NCBI GenBank assembly: GCA_037191015.1
Contig: JBBCKD010000010.1
Span: 1 to 64,000, forward strand
Length of the DNA stretch: 64,000 nucleotides
From: Ravibacter sp037191015
Lineage (GTDB): Bacteria > Bacteroidota > Bacteroidia > Cytophagales > Spirosomataceae
Direction of reading: 5' to 3'
Shown in pieces: positions 17,540-26,710 of this stretch; positions within the stretch are counted from its first letter, which is position 1, and every line of letters begins with the position of its first letter. The notes beneath the pieces were generated by a model. It ran no database searches, had not been told where the DNA came from, and saw only the letters and a list, made by a program, of their open reading frames with translations. A program made the position numbers and the translations under genes.

Positions 17540-18799
17540 TTAATTATTTTTCCCCGGCTTCAGCCTCCACAGCATAAAGACGATAAAAAGCATGAGGCCG
17601 GAAGATATTTTAAACAGCTGTGCGATGTTGATATCCATGTCGCGCATGGCGCCCCCTGCATAGAGGCTCACTCCCCCTACGAGGCAGGCTACGAAATTGA
17701 GGATGCCATAGCCGGTAGCCAGGTATTTTCTGTCTATGAGCAGGGTCAGGATCGGCATCATGTTGGCGTCGAGGAACACCCTGAAAAAAGCGAAGATCAT
17801 AAATCCCGCCAGGGCCGGATACAGCGCCCCGGTGCTGCTGGCCATGAAAACGGCGGGTGCGGCGATCGAGAGACCTAATATCGGCACCAATATACGTCCT
17901 TTCGGATGGCGCCTGCTCCACCGGTCGGCAAGAAGTCCGCCGACAATGACACCTACAAGCGAGGCAGTATGGAAATAACCCGTAGAATAGAACCCTGCGA
18001 CGCTCTGGGACAGGTTGAAATGCTCCTTGAAATAAGTGGGCAGCCAGCCCACCACCAGCCAGGCTACAACGCCGCCGGTACCCCAGAATAAAAGCGTTTT
18101 CCGATATTCCCTGTTGCCGGATAAGATCTTTAAGGTTTCAATAAAAGAAACTTTGTTTTCCGCCGGGGCGCCGGTACCGGTGGTTTCGACATTTTCCCGG
18201 GGAGCTTCCCTGAGCAGGGCCAGTAGCACGAGGGCGTATACGACTCCGATGATGCCGAAAGTGCTGAATGCAAAGTTCCAGGTATGTGTTTCGGCCAGCC
18301 AGCCGCCTATGAATCCGAGGCTTTGGCCGATCATGATCCCGGCCATATGGATGCCGTTGGCGAGCGAGCGAGTGGCGCCTTTATGATAATCCATGATCAT
18401 AGCCAGCCCTGCGGGAATGTAACAGGCTTCACTGATCCCCATAAGGGCCCGTGTTGCGAGCAATCCTTCATAAGTGGTTACATAGGAGGTGAGCCATGTT
18501 ACCGCCGACCATACAAACAGGCTGCCGATAATCACCCAGGTCCTTTTAAACCGGTCGGCCAGGAAGCCTCCTACCGGGCTTAGAAACCCGTATATCCATA
18601 GGAACAGCGACGTGAGCAGTCCGAACTGCGCGTCGGTCATAGGGATCGATTCGATGATAGAAAACCTCATGGTCGTAATCATCATCCTGTCGAGGTAGTT
18701 CAGGCAGCCTACTACGCTTAACAGGCCTACGACAAGCCAGGCATAGGATTTTGAGGGGGTCCGGGAGGCGGTATTGACAGTATCAGATCGTTGCGTCAT
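17540..18799 (-). CDS. MFS transporter (anion:cation symporter-like)
   Basis: 419 residues with twelve predicted membrane helices. Family marks are LNYLDRMMITTM in helix 1, the loop GGFLADRFKRTWVI after helix 2, and RALMGISEACYIPAG in helix 4, as in hexuronate/phthalate-type porters of the ACS family. It should import an organic acid or acidic sugar across the inner membrane. It is the last gene of the minus-strand run and overlaps the HpcH aldolase gene by 17 bases, so it is almost certainly part of the catabolic locus. In bacteroidete nan loci an MFS porter (NanT) fills this place; direct homology to NanT cannot be claimed from sequence reading alone. Confidence 0.88.
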   Translation of the reverse strand: MTQRSDTVNTASRTPSKSYAWLVVGLLSVVGCLNYLDRMMITTMRFSIIESIPMTDAQFGLLTSLFLWIYGFLSPVGGFLADRFKRTWVIIGSLFVWSAVTWLTSYVTTYEGLLATRALMGISEACYIPAGLAMIMDYHKGATRSLANGIHMAGIMIGQSLGFIGGWLAETHTWNFAFSTFGIIGVVYALVLLALLREAPRENVETTGTGAPAENKVSFIETLKILSGNREYRKTLLFWGTGGVVAWLVVGWLPTYFKEHFNLSQSVAGFYSTGYFHTASLVGVIVGGLLADRWSRRHPKGRILVPILGLSIAAPAVFMASSTGALYPALAGFMIFAFFRVFLDANMMPILTLLIDRKYLATGYGILNFVACLVGGVSLYAGGAMRDMDINIAQLFKISSGLMLFIVFMLWRLKPGKNN

Positions 18800-19616
18800 G
18801 CACTTTGCTTGTTTCCGGTGAAAGTTGAAGCTCCTGCCTTAACCAGTTCAAATGCCCGGAAATAGCATGGGTAAATATGGAAAGATCATTACTGTGCATA
18901 ATCAGGTTTGCTCCTTTCCGGGCCCAGTCCAATTCATTATTAAATCCTACCTCTTCCCAGGTATGTACGCCCACTCCGACCCCGGCTTCCCGCGATTTCC
19001 TTATAATAAACTCGATAGACTCTTTAAACAGCGGATGGTCGTATTGCTCCGGGATACCCAGGCTGCACGTCAGGTCATGAGGGCCTACCAGAACGGCATC
19101 TAACCCTTTTACAGATAAAATCTCATCCAGGTTATCCAGTGCGGGGACACTTTCGATATTAACTATAAGCACATTCTCTTCGTTGATTTTTTCCAGGTAA
19201 GACAATAAACCGGGTTCCAAAGCGGCCTCATTGTTCAGAAAGTCTTCCAGCCTTTTTCCTTTAAGGGGCTTGTATTTCACCGCTCCCGCTAACTTCCGTA
19301 CCTGTTCGGCACTTTCCACATACGGTCCGATAATACCCAGAGCGCCTCCGTCAAGCGCCATTGTAGCCTGGTAAGGGTCGGGGCTTGGTATCCGCACTAC
19401 GGGCACTACGCCGCGGGCTCTGTAAAGATGACACGTAGTACTGATAAGCTGGCGATCTGAAGGCGTATGTTCCGAATCGATAAATGCCAGATCCATCTTA
19501 AGCGACGCAAGAATACCTGGCCACCACGCATCCAGGCGGGAGATCATTGCCGTTCCAAAAACATATTTACCCTGTTTTAACGACGTTGCTAAATTTTTGC
19601 CGATCATGTCTGTCAA
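18783..19616 (-). CDS. HpcH/HpaI-type class II aldolase
   Basis: 277 residues of the metal-dependent HpcH/HpaI (citrate lyase beta-like) TIM-barrel family, usual length about 250-280. Key positions are FIDSEHTP with H50, R75 in VRIPSPD, metal ligand E155 in VNIESVPAL, and D181 in VGPHDLT. Relatives such as 2-keto-3-deoxy-L-rhamnonate aldolase and 2-dehydro-3-deoxyglucarate aldolase split 2-keto-3-deoxy sugar acids into pyruvate and an aldehyde. That fits a pathway ending in an acidic sugar. The gene overlaps the transporter gene downstream by 17 bases, so the two are translated together. Confidence 0.85.
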   Translation of the reverse strand: MTDMIGKNLATSLKQGKYVFGTAMISRLDAWWPGILASLKMDLAFIDSEHTPSDRQLISTTCHLYRARGVVPVVRIPSPDPYQATMALDGGALGIIGPYVESAEQVRKLAGAVKYKPLKGKRLEDFLNNEAALEPGLLSYLEKINEENVLIVNIESVPALDNLDEILSVKGLDAVLVGPHDLTCSLGIPEQYDHPLFKESIEFIIRKSREAGVGVGVHTWEEVGFNNELDWARKGANLIMHSNDLSIFTHAISGHLNWLRQELQLSPETSKVHDATI

Positions 19617-19682
19617 GAGTTATTAATTATGTCTGAAAATATTTTCTGTCATCAAAAACATCTTAGTGTTTTACCCGACTTG

Positions 19683-20981
19683 TCAGGCCAGCTTTATCCT
19701 GTACCATGAGGGGGCATGGGCCCATACACCATCCACCCGCCTGGTTAAGGCAATCACCACTTCCGCCGAACGGGGATGTTCCATAATTTTGTAATTAGAC
19801 AGTTCCACCCGCTCATTTTCCTTTTCCGGGTGCCTTTGGTCAATGGTAACCAACGTGTCTTTAATCAGCCCGAAGTTTTTTTCATCCACTCTCCCGATAA
19901 CCAGGGGATGACGAGGATGATTTCCGTTTGGATTTTCATCGGTAATGTTCCCCACCCAGTATAGAATGCCGTTATAGACCGACCGGAATAACGTGGAACA
20001 TGACGCCGGAGCGTAAAAGTTGCTCCCGTCAGAATATGTAAACGGTTTTGGGTCCGACCAGGTCCTGCAATAATCCGTCGAATAAGAGATCCATGAATAA
20101 CCGGGCAAATCACTGTTTTTGTAATTTGAACCCCTCATTACCATTGCAAACTTACCGGGAGATAATTCTGCAATGGAAGGCTCGAACAATCCGCGTGTTG
20201 ATAGCTTATGATCAATCCGCGCCCATTCTCCGAATTCCCACCGGATATCCTTCCTGTTGTTTATCCACTTCCCGATTAATACACCCGAATCGCCGAATAG
20301 ATACGCATTTGCAGGGTTATAAATGGCTTGCTTTTCAAAGTCCCACGGATGCAGATGGACGGGAACCATGATTTCGCCATTGGAACTTTTTATAAATGGT
20401 GAAGTAAGAGGGATCGTGTAGCCGTTCCTGCCAATTCTGACTCCTTTTACCGGTTCATCTTTTGAATTGCCGGCCTGCACAATTAACCGGAACGGGGAAA
20501 AAGTCTTTCCGGCATCAGCAGAGATCCGGTACCAGCATTTATACAATGGAGATCCTGCCTGTGTATCCGGCGCACCGGGTGTAGTAGCTACAATCTGTAA
20601 AAGGTGCTCTCCGTCTGCATAAATCCCGTCATTTATAGCCCCAAATCCATTAAGCGACCTCTCTTTAAAAAGGGCACAGGTCTCCGTTTTCCAGGAATAT
20701 TCCACCGGTATGGTTTCGGGTATCTCAGGTATCGGGGGGAATTGACTGTGTATAAAATCCTGGGGGACAGGACGAAAGGATCTGTCCCCCGGTTGATCGC
20801 TCACAAAGACAAGTTCTTTTTCCAGTATTTCGATCCTTTTGGAAGAAGTGCTTTTATCCCGGGAAAGAAATGACTTTCCGTTTAAGCCGGTGATCTCATT
20901 CCCTGACACAACCAGCAAAGCCGTGCATTTCCTGAAGAAATCCCGACGACTATTTGTATTTGATTTTTGATTTAATGTCAT
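19683..20981 (-). CDS. Divergent sialidase-fold (BNR) protein with Tat-like signal
   Basis: 432 residues from the ATG at 20981; a GTG at 21029 would overlap the next gene. The N terminus SRRDFFRKCTALLVVSG resembles a twin-arginine signal. The body is beta-propeller-like with weak Asp boxes (SADAGKTF, STDYCRTW), AINDGIYADGEHL, and MVPVHLHPWDFEKQ. Compared with the sialidase-like array at 32-43 kb it lacks the NPRNSEG motif and has fewer boxes, so it is a distant member. It is probably a periplasmic glycoside hydrolase or lyase acting on the locus substrate. Its place among the sugar-acid enzymes, away from the array, suggests a late step. Confidence 0.72.
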   Translation of the reverse strand: MTLNQKSNTNSRRDFFRKCTALLVVSGNEITGLNGKSFLSRDKSTSSKRIEILEKELVFVSDQPGDRSFRPVPQDFIHSQFPPIPEIPETIPVEYSWKTETCALFKERSLNGFGAINDGIYADGEHLLQIVATTPGAPDTQAGSPLYKCWYRISADAGKTFSPFRLIVQAGNSKDEPVKGVRIGRNGYTIPLTSPFIKSSNGEIMVPVHLHPWDFEKQAIYNPANAYLFGDSGVLIGKWINNRKDIRWEFGEWARIDHKLSTRGLFEPSIAELSPGKFAMVMRGSNYKNSDLPGYSWISYSTDYCRTWSDPKPFTYSDGSNFYAPASCSTLFRSVYNGILYWVGNITDENPNGNHPRHPLVIGRVDEKNFGLIKDTLVTIDQRHPEKENERVELSNYKIMEHPRSAEVVIALTRRVDGVWAHAPSWYRIKLA

Positions 20982-21022
20982 GTGAATAAAAAGATGAAAC
21001 TGTGAACATGCCTTCCCGGGTT

Positions 21023-21814
21023 TTACCACGACGTCCAGCCGCCGTCTACGACCAGGTTGTGGCCGGTGATATAGGATGAAGCTTCAGAGGCCAGGAATAC
21101 GACGGGTCCCTGGATATCTTTATCGTCGGCGAAGCGTCCCAGGGGAGTGAGGCGCTTATAATTGGCAATAAATTCCTCTTTGCCTGTCATCTGCTCAATT
21201 CCCGGTCCGTAGCCGCCCGGACTGACGCAATTTGCCCGTATACCGTATTTACCGTAGTAGTTGGCCAGCCATTTGGTAAATCCTACCATCCCCCACTTAT
21301 CGTAGGTATAGTTTACCGGGCTGGTCATCCCGGTGCTGCCGTATACCGGGAAATTAGGCCCGACCGTGCCCTGGATAGAGCTGATGTTGATGATATTTCC
21401 GCTTAAACGCGCCTGCATATGCGGTACTACCGCTTTCGTAATAAGCATCAGGCCGGTAGAATTGATTTTCTGGGCAGCTTCCCAGTCCTTCGCGTCCATG
21501 TCTTCCAGGTTTTTGAAACCTTCCCTGGAAACGGCGTTGTTCACGAGGATATCGATCTGCCCGAAGCGTTCGGTCACGGCAGACACGAAATGTTGTATCT
21601 GCGATTCATCCGACAGATCCAGCTCCCATCCGCTTGCCTGGAAGCCCTCGCCTGATAACCCGGCTGCATATTCGCGGCAGCGTTGAACATTCCGGGAAGC
21701 AATTGCCACGTGGGCTCCGGCTGCTGCCAGGGCACGTGAGATCGGGGCGCCGAAAAGACCGGTGCCCCCGGTTACAATGGCTACTTTGCCGGTAAGATTG
21801 AAGAGTTCGTTCAT
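21023..21814 (-). CDS. Short-chain dehydrogenase/reductase
   Basis: 263 residues, the usual classical SDR length. Cofactor motif TGGTGLFGAPISRAL at about 15-30, NNAVS in place of NNAG near 90, catalytic serine in INISSIQG, and YxxxK in NYTYDKWGM. C-terminal AANCVSPGG and ITGHNLVVDGG are typical. The residues after the first strand (IASRN) suggest NADP preference, an inference only. It would oxidise or reduce a sugar or sugar acid in the locus pathway. Downstream of it is the sialidase-like gene, and 31 bases upstream is the aldo/keto reductase. Confidence 0.88.
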   Translation of the reverse strand: MNELFNLTGKVAIVTGGTGLFGAPISRALAAAGAHVAIASRNVQRCREYAAGLSGEGFQASGWELDLSDESQIQHFVSAVTERFGQIDILVNNAVSREGFKNLEDMDAKDWEAAQKINSTGLMLITKAVVPHMQARLSGNIINISSIQGTVGPNFPVYGSTGMTSPVNYTYDKWGMVGFTKWLANYYGKYGIRANCVSPGGYGPGIEQMTGKEEFIANYKRLTPLGRFADDKDIQGPVVFLASEASSYITGHNLVVDGGWTSW

Positions 21815-21845
21815 TGGGAGTATTGATGAGACAATAAGATATTCC

Positions 21846-22781
21846 TTAATTCCACATTCCGGGGGTAATTACCGGCTTCGGTACATCGGCTGCCAGGGTT
21901 TCCAGTTCGGTTCTCAATGATTCCGGTAGTGCCGGGCCATTCAGCAGGGCCAGGTTGGATCGTACCTGGGAGATGTTTTCAGCGCCGACCACTAAGCTGT
22001 CCGCTTCAGGAAGATCGCGTATGAATGCGAATGCCAGGTCTGCTACAGCCAGGCGATAATCGCGAGCCAGGGCGTGCAGGTTCGCCAGGTAAGGGGAGGC
22101 TTCTTTTAAAATGCCGGTCAGCTCGCGCGGGTCCCGGAAGAACAATCCCTGCAGGAAAACGCTCCTTACAAAAATGGTTTTGCCGGATCTGTGCAGGCTC
22201 CCGAGCGTGCCGTCGTTAATAACTTTTTGATCTAAAATGTTCAGAGGGATCTGTATGGCCTCGAATGCGGCATGCTCAGCCAGGCCTGCGGCTTCTCTGG
22301 AATAATTAAGCGAGATGCCGCCGTAGGCGATCAATCCTTCTTCCTTTAGCCGGTCGATCAGCGTGGGAACGATCCGCAGTACTTCTTCCATAGGTTCGTC
22401 GGGGCCTTTGTGATAGAGCACCAACGGTACATGGCTGGTATTCAGCTCAGAAATCGACTGTTCAACGCTGCTTCTGACCGATTTCCAGGCGGTTTCGAGG
22501 GAGATGCCGGGAGTCCAGTCATATTTGAACTTCGAAATGACCAGGTCTCCGTCCGACGGGTTTTGGGTGAAGTAATCTCCCAGTACCTTTTCCGCCTGGC
22601 CGTAGGTACGGGCGGTATCGAAGGTATTGATGCCCGATTTTCTAGCCAGGTCGAGGATAGAGAAGGCCTCTTCTTTTGCCGGCGCGCCGGTAGTATTGGC
22701 GATCCCGTAGTTCATGCCCAGCTGGATGGTTCCTAACGCAAGCTGCGAAATACGGTATTGATGAAAAGGAGTGTATTTCAT
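21846..22781 (-). CDS. Aldo/keto reductase
   Basis: 311 residues of the AKR TIM barrel. The catalytic tetrad is visible as aspartate and tyrosine in FDTARTYGQAEKVLG, lysine in VISKFKYD, and histidine in LVLYHKGPD. The C-terminal VVGAENISQVRSNL binds the NADPH adenine part. Substrates are likely sugars or aldonic compounds, since close neighbours are an SDR and a mutarotase-like protein. No signal peptide is present, so it is cytosolic. It is separated by 12 bases from the kelch gene upstream. Confidence 0.88.
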   Translation of the reverse strand: MKYTPFHQYRISQLALGTIQLGMNYGIANTTGAPAKEEAFSILDLARKSGINTFDTARTYGQAEKVLGDYFTQNPSDGDLVISKFKYDWTPGISLETAWKSVRSSVEQSISELNTSHVPLVLYHKGPDEPMEEVLRIVPTLIDRLKEEGLIAYGGISLNYSREAAGLAEHAAFEAIQIPLNILDQKVINDGTLGSLHRSGKTIFVRSVFLQGLFFRDPRELTGILKEASPYLANLHALARDYRLAVADLAFAFIRDLPEADSLVVGAENISQVRSNLALLNGPALPESLRTELETLAADVPKPVITPGMWN

Positions 22782-22793
22782 GATGTGCAGCGA

Positions 22794-23870
22794 CTACTCA
22801 CTTATTTTAATGATGGAAGGGGTACGTATCCCGGGTTTGACCTCACCGCTGATATACAGCCACCCGTCCTGGTAGGGTACTACCGGCAGGGTGACAAGAG
22901 AAGGGTATTTATCCTGGTCCCCCAGGTATTCCCAGGTATCGTTGCCGGGATAGTAGCACAAAACGCTCCTGATTATGCCGGGATGGGTAGCCGGATCGCG
23001 GTATTGGGCGGTGACGGCATCGACGCCACCCCATATAATGAACCTGCTGCCGTTTAAAAGGGGGAGTGTTCCTCCCGCAGCCGCGCCTCTCGGGATGGGA
23101 GACAGCTTTTTCCAGCTTGCTTTCCATTCCTCTCCTTCCTTACGGATGGTAAGAGCGTAGTTGTCGGTAAGAATGTCACGGTACTTTTCCCCGAAAGAAT
23201 TAACCTGGCTATTTTCGCCGCTCATCAGGAACAACCGGCCGTTCCAGACCCCGCTTACGGGCAATATCCGCTCAGGTCCCGGCCAGGGCTCGATTTTCTG
23301 CCAGCCGCTTTCCGGCTTCAGGAGGTCCAGCAGCAATGCCTGCTTCAGCGGTGGCCCTCCGGGACTTTCAGAGCCTCCGAGTATGATCAGCACATCGCCG
23401 AGCAGCGCGCCGGTCATATAGGCGAGCGGCTGAGGCAGATCAGGCAGGCTTTCTTTTTCCAGCCTGCTACCGCTCCAACGGTAGCTGTAAACTGACGAAA
23501 GGTGATGCGTGTCGGTACACCCGCCTGCTATGATCACCTTGTCCTTATAGCTCACCGACACGCCGTACCCGGACGGCGACGGGAGCTTTTGCCCGGAAAG
23601 ATGCCATTGCCCGCCTCCGGGTAAAACATAAATATGGTCATACCATTTCTTTTTACCGCCTTCCCAGGGATATTGACCCGGGAAGTTGGCGCCGCCCATT
23701 GCCAGGAGGGCTCCCGAAGTTACACCGGCATACATGCCCGCAAATCCTGACTTATCGGGAAGGGAAGGGAATTCCGACCATCTGATCTGATCAGTCTGAG
23801 ACATAGAAGGTATCGTGTTTATGAAAATGAAGAGATAGATCAACCGCAACGGTTTCAGTATTTTTTCCAT
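22794..23870 (-). CDS. Kelch-propeller protein related to N-acetylneuraminate mutarotase NanM
   Basis: 358 residues. Signal peptide MEKILKPLRLIYLFIFINTIPSMSQ, then a six-bladed kelch propeller. NanM-like features are FAGMYAGVTSGALLAMGGANFPGQYPWEGGKK near the start of the propeller, GYGVSVSYKDKVIIAGG, and RGAAAGGTLPLLN. NanM speeds interconversion of sialic acid anomers in the periplasm after sialidase release. Its presence beside a large sialidase-like array suggests that the released sugar undergoes mutarotation here too. Whether the sugar is Neu5Ac cannot be told from sequence. Confidence 0.82.
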   Translation of the reverse strand: MEKILKPLRLIYLFIFINTIPSMSQTDQIRWSEFPSLPDKSGFAGMYAGVTSGALLAMGGANFPGQYPWEGGKKKWYDHIYVLPGGGQWHLSGQKLPSPSGYGVSVSYKDKVIIAGGCTDTHHLSSVYSYRWSGSRLEKESLPDLPQPLAYMTGALLGDVLIILGGSESPGGPPLKQALLLDLLKPESGWQKIEPWPGPERILPVSGVWNGRLFLMSGENSQVNSFGEKYRDILTDNYALTIRKEGEEWKASWKKLSPIPRGAAAGGTLPLLNGSRFIIWGGVDAVTAQYRDPATHPGIIRSVLCYYPGNDTWEYLGDQDKYPSLVTLPVVPYQDGWLYISGEVKPGIRTPSIIKISE

Positions 23871-23902
23871 GGCCTGGTGAATTTACATTCGGATGTCTCT
23901 AT

Positions 23903-24736
23903 TCAGAAGCCGACAGTGATGAGCAGGACCGCCCCCGGACCGGGCTCGCCGTAGCCGCCGGTTACGAGCAGCTCCTTTTTCCCGGGTGTATCTTTTATAA
24001 ACGCAAGGTTGCTGGTTAAAGGAAGACCGGTATCGATGGTATGCAGCAGAAACCCTTCCGGGGAAACCACCTGTATCGCCTGCATGCCATAGTGGGCAAC
24101 CCATATGCGGCCGTCCTTGTCTACGGCCAATCCGTCAGGCAGGTTTTTTAAAGGATCGCCTGATGGATGCAGGGGAAGATCGATCAGGGTCCTCCGTTCG
24201 GTGCCGCCATCGGGCAGGGTTTTGAAATGAAAAGCAAGGATCCGGTTCCCGTAGCTCTCGGCTACATACAAAATATCTTCAGAATTGCTGAGCGCCAGCC
24301 CATTGGCATAATCAATATGGCCGTCGATGAGCTGCTGCCGGCCGTCGGCCCCGGAAAAAAAGACCTTCCCGGTTTCCCTGACGGAATCGGTAAAGTACAG
24401 GTTCCCTTTGGAGTCCGTAACGAGGTCGTTAGGGGTAGTAAAAGGAGTTCCCGCACATACACCGTCTATGACTGTCGCCCTGAAGCTTCCGTCGGGGTGG
24501 TAAGCCGATATCCGGCCGGTCCGGCTTTCACAAACCCAATGTTCACCGTTGCTCATTATAACCTGCCCGTTCGGGCAATTCCCTTCAGCCCATACGCTAC
24601 CCGGCGTTTTTGAACGCAGGGTAATGATCTGCCCGCCGGTAAGCGTTGTGAAAAAGAAATTGCCACGATGATCGACAACCGGTCCTTCGGTATAAAACTC
24701 AGTATCAGCAAGTTTTACGATATCATACGTCTTCAT
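23903..24736 (-). CDS. SMP-30/gluconolactonase-like lactonase
   Basis: 277 residues of a six-bladed propeller of the SMP-30 family. Metal-binding positions appear as the glutamate in FYTEGPVVDHRGNF, the asparagine in TPNDLVTDSKGNLYFTD, and aspartate-containing PDGLAVDKDGRIWVAHYG. No signal peptide, so cytosolic. Members hydrolyse sugar lactones to aldonic acids, which suits a pathway having an SDR and AKR nearby. The start overlaps the stop of the M81 gene upstream by 4 bases (translational coupling). Confidence 0.85.
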   Translation of the reverse strand: MKTYDIVKLADTEFYTEGPVVDHRGNFFFTTLTGGQIITLRSKTPGSVWAEGNCPNGQVIMSNGEHWVCESRTGRISAYHPDGSFRATVIDGVCAGTPFTTPNDLVTDSKGNLYFTDSVRETGKVFFSGADGRQQLIDGHIDYANGLALSNSEDILYVAESYGNRILAFHFKTLPDGGTERRTLIDLPLHPSGDPLKNLPDGLAVDKDGRIWVAHYGMQAIQVVSPEGFLLHTIDTGLPLTSNLAFIKDTPGKKELLVTGGYGEPGPGAVLLITVGF

Positions 24737-26247
24737 ACCTCGAACGCTTCTGCCGGCGGCTCCTCAAACGGGAACAGGGGCGCCCGGCGCCGGTGAAAGG
24801 TAAAGCGGGTCATATCGGCGCTGGTATCGCCCGGCGTGTCGACCTTGCAAAGATGCTTACAGACGTCTTTGTAGGCGGCGATAGGCGCATTGACCCCTTT
24901 GGCGACGATAAAGTCAAAGCCGTCGGGCTGCAGATCGTAAGCCAGCAGCTGCTGGAGGCTGAAGGGAACGGTTCTAAGCGAAGTGAGCATAACCGTCTGG
25001 CCGTTAACCGTTTTTACGATTGCGGAAGGCCCCATGTCGTAGTTGACAAAACCACCGTGCTTTGGTGTCAGCTCCTTGAATTTCCCTTCGATAAGACGAT
25101 AGCTTTCAGGTACGATCACATACCCGCTTTCGCCGACGGTAAGCGCTGCGGGTACGCCGGAGGCATTTCCCAGGCGTTCTACCGCCGCCGGGTCGTAGAT
25201 ACAGATGAAAGTGCATGAAAGCCCGGCCCGGTCGAGTTCCTCGAGCAGGTGAGTGCTCTGCGCGCTGCTTCCGCCTCCTACGTTATCCCCCATATCGAGC
25301 AGCAGGACGGGCTTTTCCATTTTAGAGAAAAGAGGGATCCAATCCCGGATATGGAGCTTTTTGCCGTTGAAGCTATGCAGGTTTTGGAATATGTATTGTC
25401 GTAGAGACGCACTGCCGTCCGTCTCCGCAATGCGTTGTGAAGAAGACGCATGGCCGTGCGTCTGTACCGCAACAGGAAATTGTTCCGAAATAAGGATAAA
25501 GGCGGACCCCAGCTCGGCAACGTCGGCGTAAGGGAAGCCCAGCAAAAGGCTGACCGAGTAAAGCCCGTGCTGCGCCCGGACGTTTTCCGCCAGCTGCAGG
25601 AGATCGAGACAGGGAGATTCAGACGTGTACTGCTGCTCTATGCTGATCGCAAGAGGCAACTGGACCAGCGTCTGGGTAAATTTCCGCCCTTCGGAAAGGA
25701 TAGCTATCATCATCCTGGCTGCTTCCCGGCCCACTCTTGCCTGGTCGATGTGCGGATTGGTCTGGTAGGGGAACAGGCCGTTGGTCGAATCCGTCATCAG
25801 CGGGCTTACATTGGCATGAGGGTCCAATGTCCCGACGATAGGGATCTGATCCCCAGCCCGGGAGCGCAGCTGTTGTAGCCAGTAACCGTCCATGTCCGGG
25901 TGGTTTTCCGAGACGCCGGCGCCATGCGGCACAACGAGGATGCCGTCATAAGGACCGTTTTTATCGTATAATTCCCATAGCCTGGAAAGAATGCCTTCCA
26001 GCGCATCTGCCGTGACCATGCCGCTCGGAGTTGCATAGGCATAAAACACGGGTATAAGCTCATATTCGTCCGAGCTTTCCATCACCTCTATTATCCCGCT
26101 GATTTCATGGTAGGCGCCGCGGTATTCATCCGTAATGGCTCCTTCTTCCAGCCAGAAGCCCGACCTGAATTCAGCCAGCGTGGTAAGCTGCTTCGAGAAT
26201 GTATTGGTTTCGTGGTAGATGCCCAGCAGGGCGATACGTTTTTTCAT
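24733..26247 (-). CDS. M81 (MlrC-like) family protein with repeat-derived insert
   Basis: 504 residues. Zinc-site motifs of the M81 family are intact: YHETNTF (H12, E13), VVPHGAG (H108) and TLDPHANVS (D142, H144). The second half holds LDMGDNVGGGSS, also conserved. The founding member, MlrC, cleaves short linear peptides of microcystin, but many relatives sit in amino acid or sugar-acid clusters with unknown reactions. Residues about 257-283 are an insert (VQTHGHASSS...DGSASLRQ) encoded by a palindromic repeat, just before the helix YIFQNLHSF. It sits on the surface side of the fold judging by position, so activity may survive. Cytosolic; coupled to SMP-30. Confidence 0.85.
   Translation of the reverse strand: MKKRIALLGIYHETNTFSKQLTTLAEFRSGFWLEEGAITDEYRGAYHEISGIIEVMESSDEYELIPVFYAYATPSGMVTADALEGILSRLWELYDKNGPYDGILVVPHGAGVSENHPDMDGYWLQQLRSRAGDQIPIVGTLDPHANVSPLMTDSTNGLFPYQTNPHIDQARVGREAARMMIAILSEGRKFTQTLVQLPLAISIEQQYTSESPCLDLLQLAENVRAQHGLYSVSLLLGFPYADVAELGSAFILISEQFPVAVQTHGHASSSQRIAETDGSASLRQYIFQNLHSFNGKKLHIRDWIPLFSKMEKPVLLLDMGDNVGGGSSAQSTHLLEELDRAGLSCTFICIYDPAAVERLGNASGVPAALTVGESGYVIVPESYRLIEGKFKELTPKHGGFVNYDMGPSAIVKTVNGQTVMLTSLRTVPFSLQQLLAYDLQPDGFDFIVAKGVNAPIAAYKDVCKHLCKVDTPGDTSADMTRFTFHRRRAPLFPFEEPPAEAFEV
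25396..25468. repeat. Palindromic repeat inside the M81 gene
   Basis: Two related palindromic units, GTAGAGACGCACTGCCGTCC and GACGCATGGCCGTGCGTC, lie about 26 bases apart within the coding sequence, keeping the reading frame open. They resemble the GAGACGCACGGCCGTGCGTCTC family of dispersed repeats known from intergenic DNA in several bacterial groups (recognition from memory). They add about 27 residues to the protein. Confidence 0.7.
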
Positions 26248-26326
26248 AAATGTCAGGGGTTCAGGTATCGGCGACCGGCTTCCGGCTATCGAAAGCCGGC
26301 CAGATCGGCTGTTTCAAATAAACGGA

Positions 26327-26710
26327 TTATTTATCAATAAAGAATACCGCGTCCACCTCAAATTTGAGCAGGTCGCCGAGGCAGCCGATCAGGGTAGTCC
26401 TGGCCGGGTAAGGCTCGTTAAAATATTCTTTATAAATCGCATTGAATTCAGCCAGATACTCCTGTTTTCCAACATAGTTGCGTACCTGCACCGCATCGTC
26501 GAGGGAAGCCCCGGCTGCCTCCACGATACGTTTCAGGTTTTCAAACGAGCGCCGGCATTCTCCTTCAAAAGTGTCGGTTACAATCGCTCCTTTGTCGTCG
26601 ACGGAAGCCTGACCCGAAACAAACAGGTGCCCTCCGGAGATGATACCGGGTGAAAAAGGCAGATGACTGGTCGGGATGTTTCCTCCTTTTACAACTTTCT
26701 TATTACTCAT
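26327..26710 (-). CDS. RidA family (enamine/imine deaminase) protein
   Basis: 127 residues, the standard RidA length. Family marks are LPFSPGIISGGHLFVSGQAS, VQVRNYVGKQEYLAEFNAIYKEYF, and PARTTLIGC, where the arginine corresponds to the catalytic one of active RidA. These proteins hydrolyse reactive enamine/imine products of PLP enzymes. A PLP-dependent lyase-like enzyme is encoded two genes upstream (28376), a fitting partner. The start overlaps the RraA gene by 4 bases. Alternatively it is a Rid-subgroup member with a specific ring-opening or deamination step. Confidence 0.88.
   Translation of the reverse strand: MSNKKVVKGGNIPTSHLPFSPGIISGGHLFVSGQASVDDKGAIVTDTFEGECRRSFENLKRIVEAAGASLDDAVQVRNYVGKQEYLAEFNAIYKEYFNEPYPARTTLIGCLGDLLKFEVDAVFFIDK

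Noticed and set aside
5261..19616. A rhamnose pathway linking the RhaT-like porter with the HpcH aldolase
   Set aside because: They are 12 kb apart in unrelated transcription units and no rhamnose enzymes are present.
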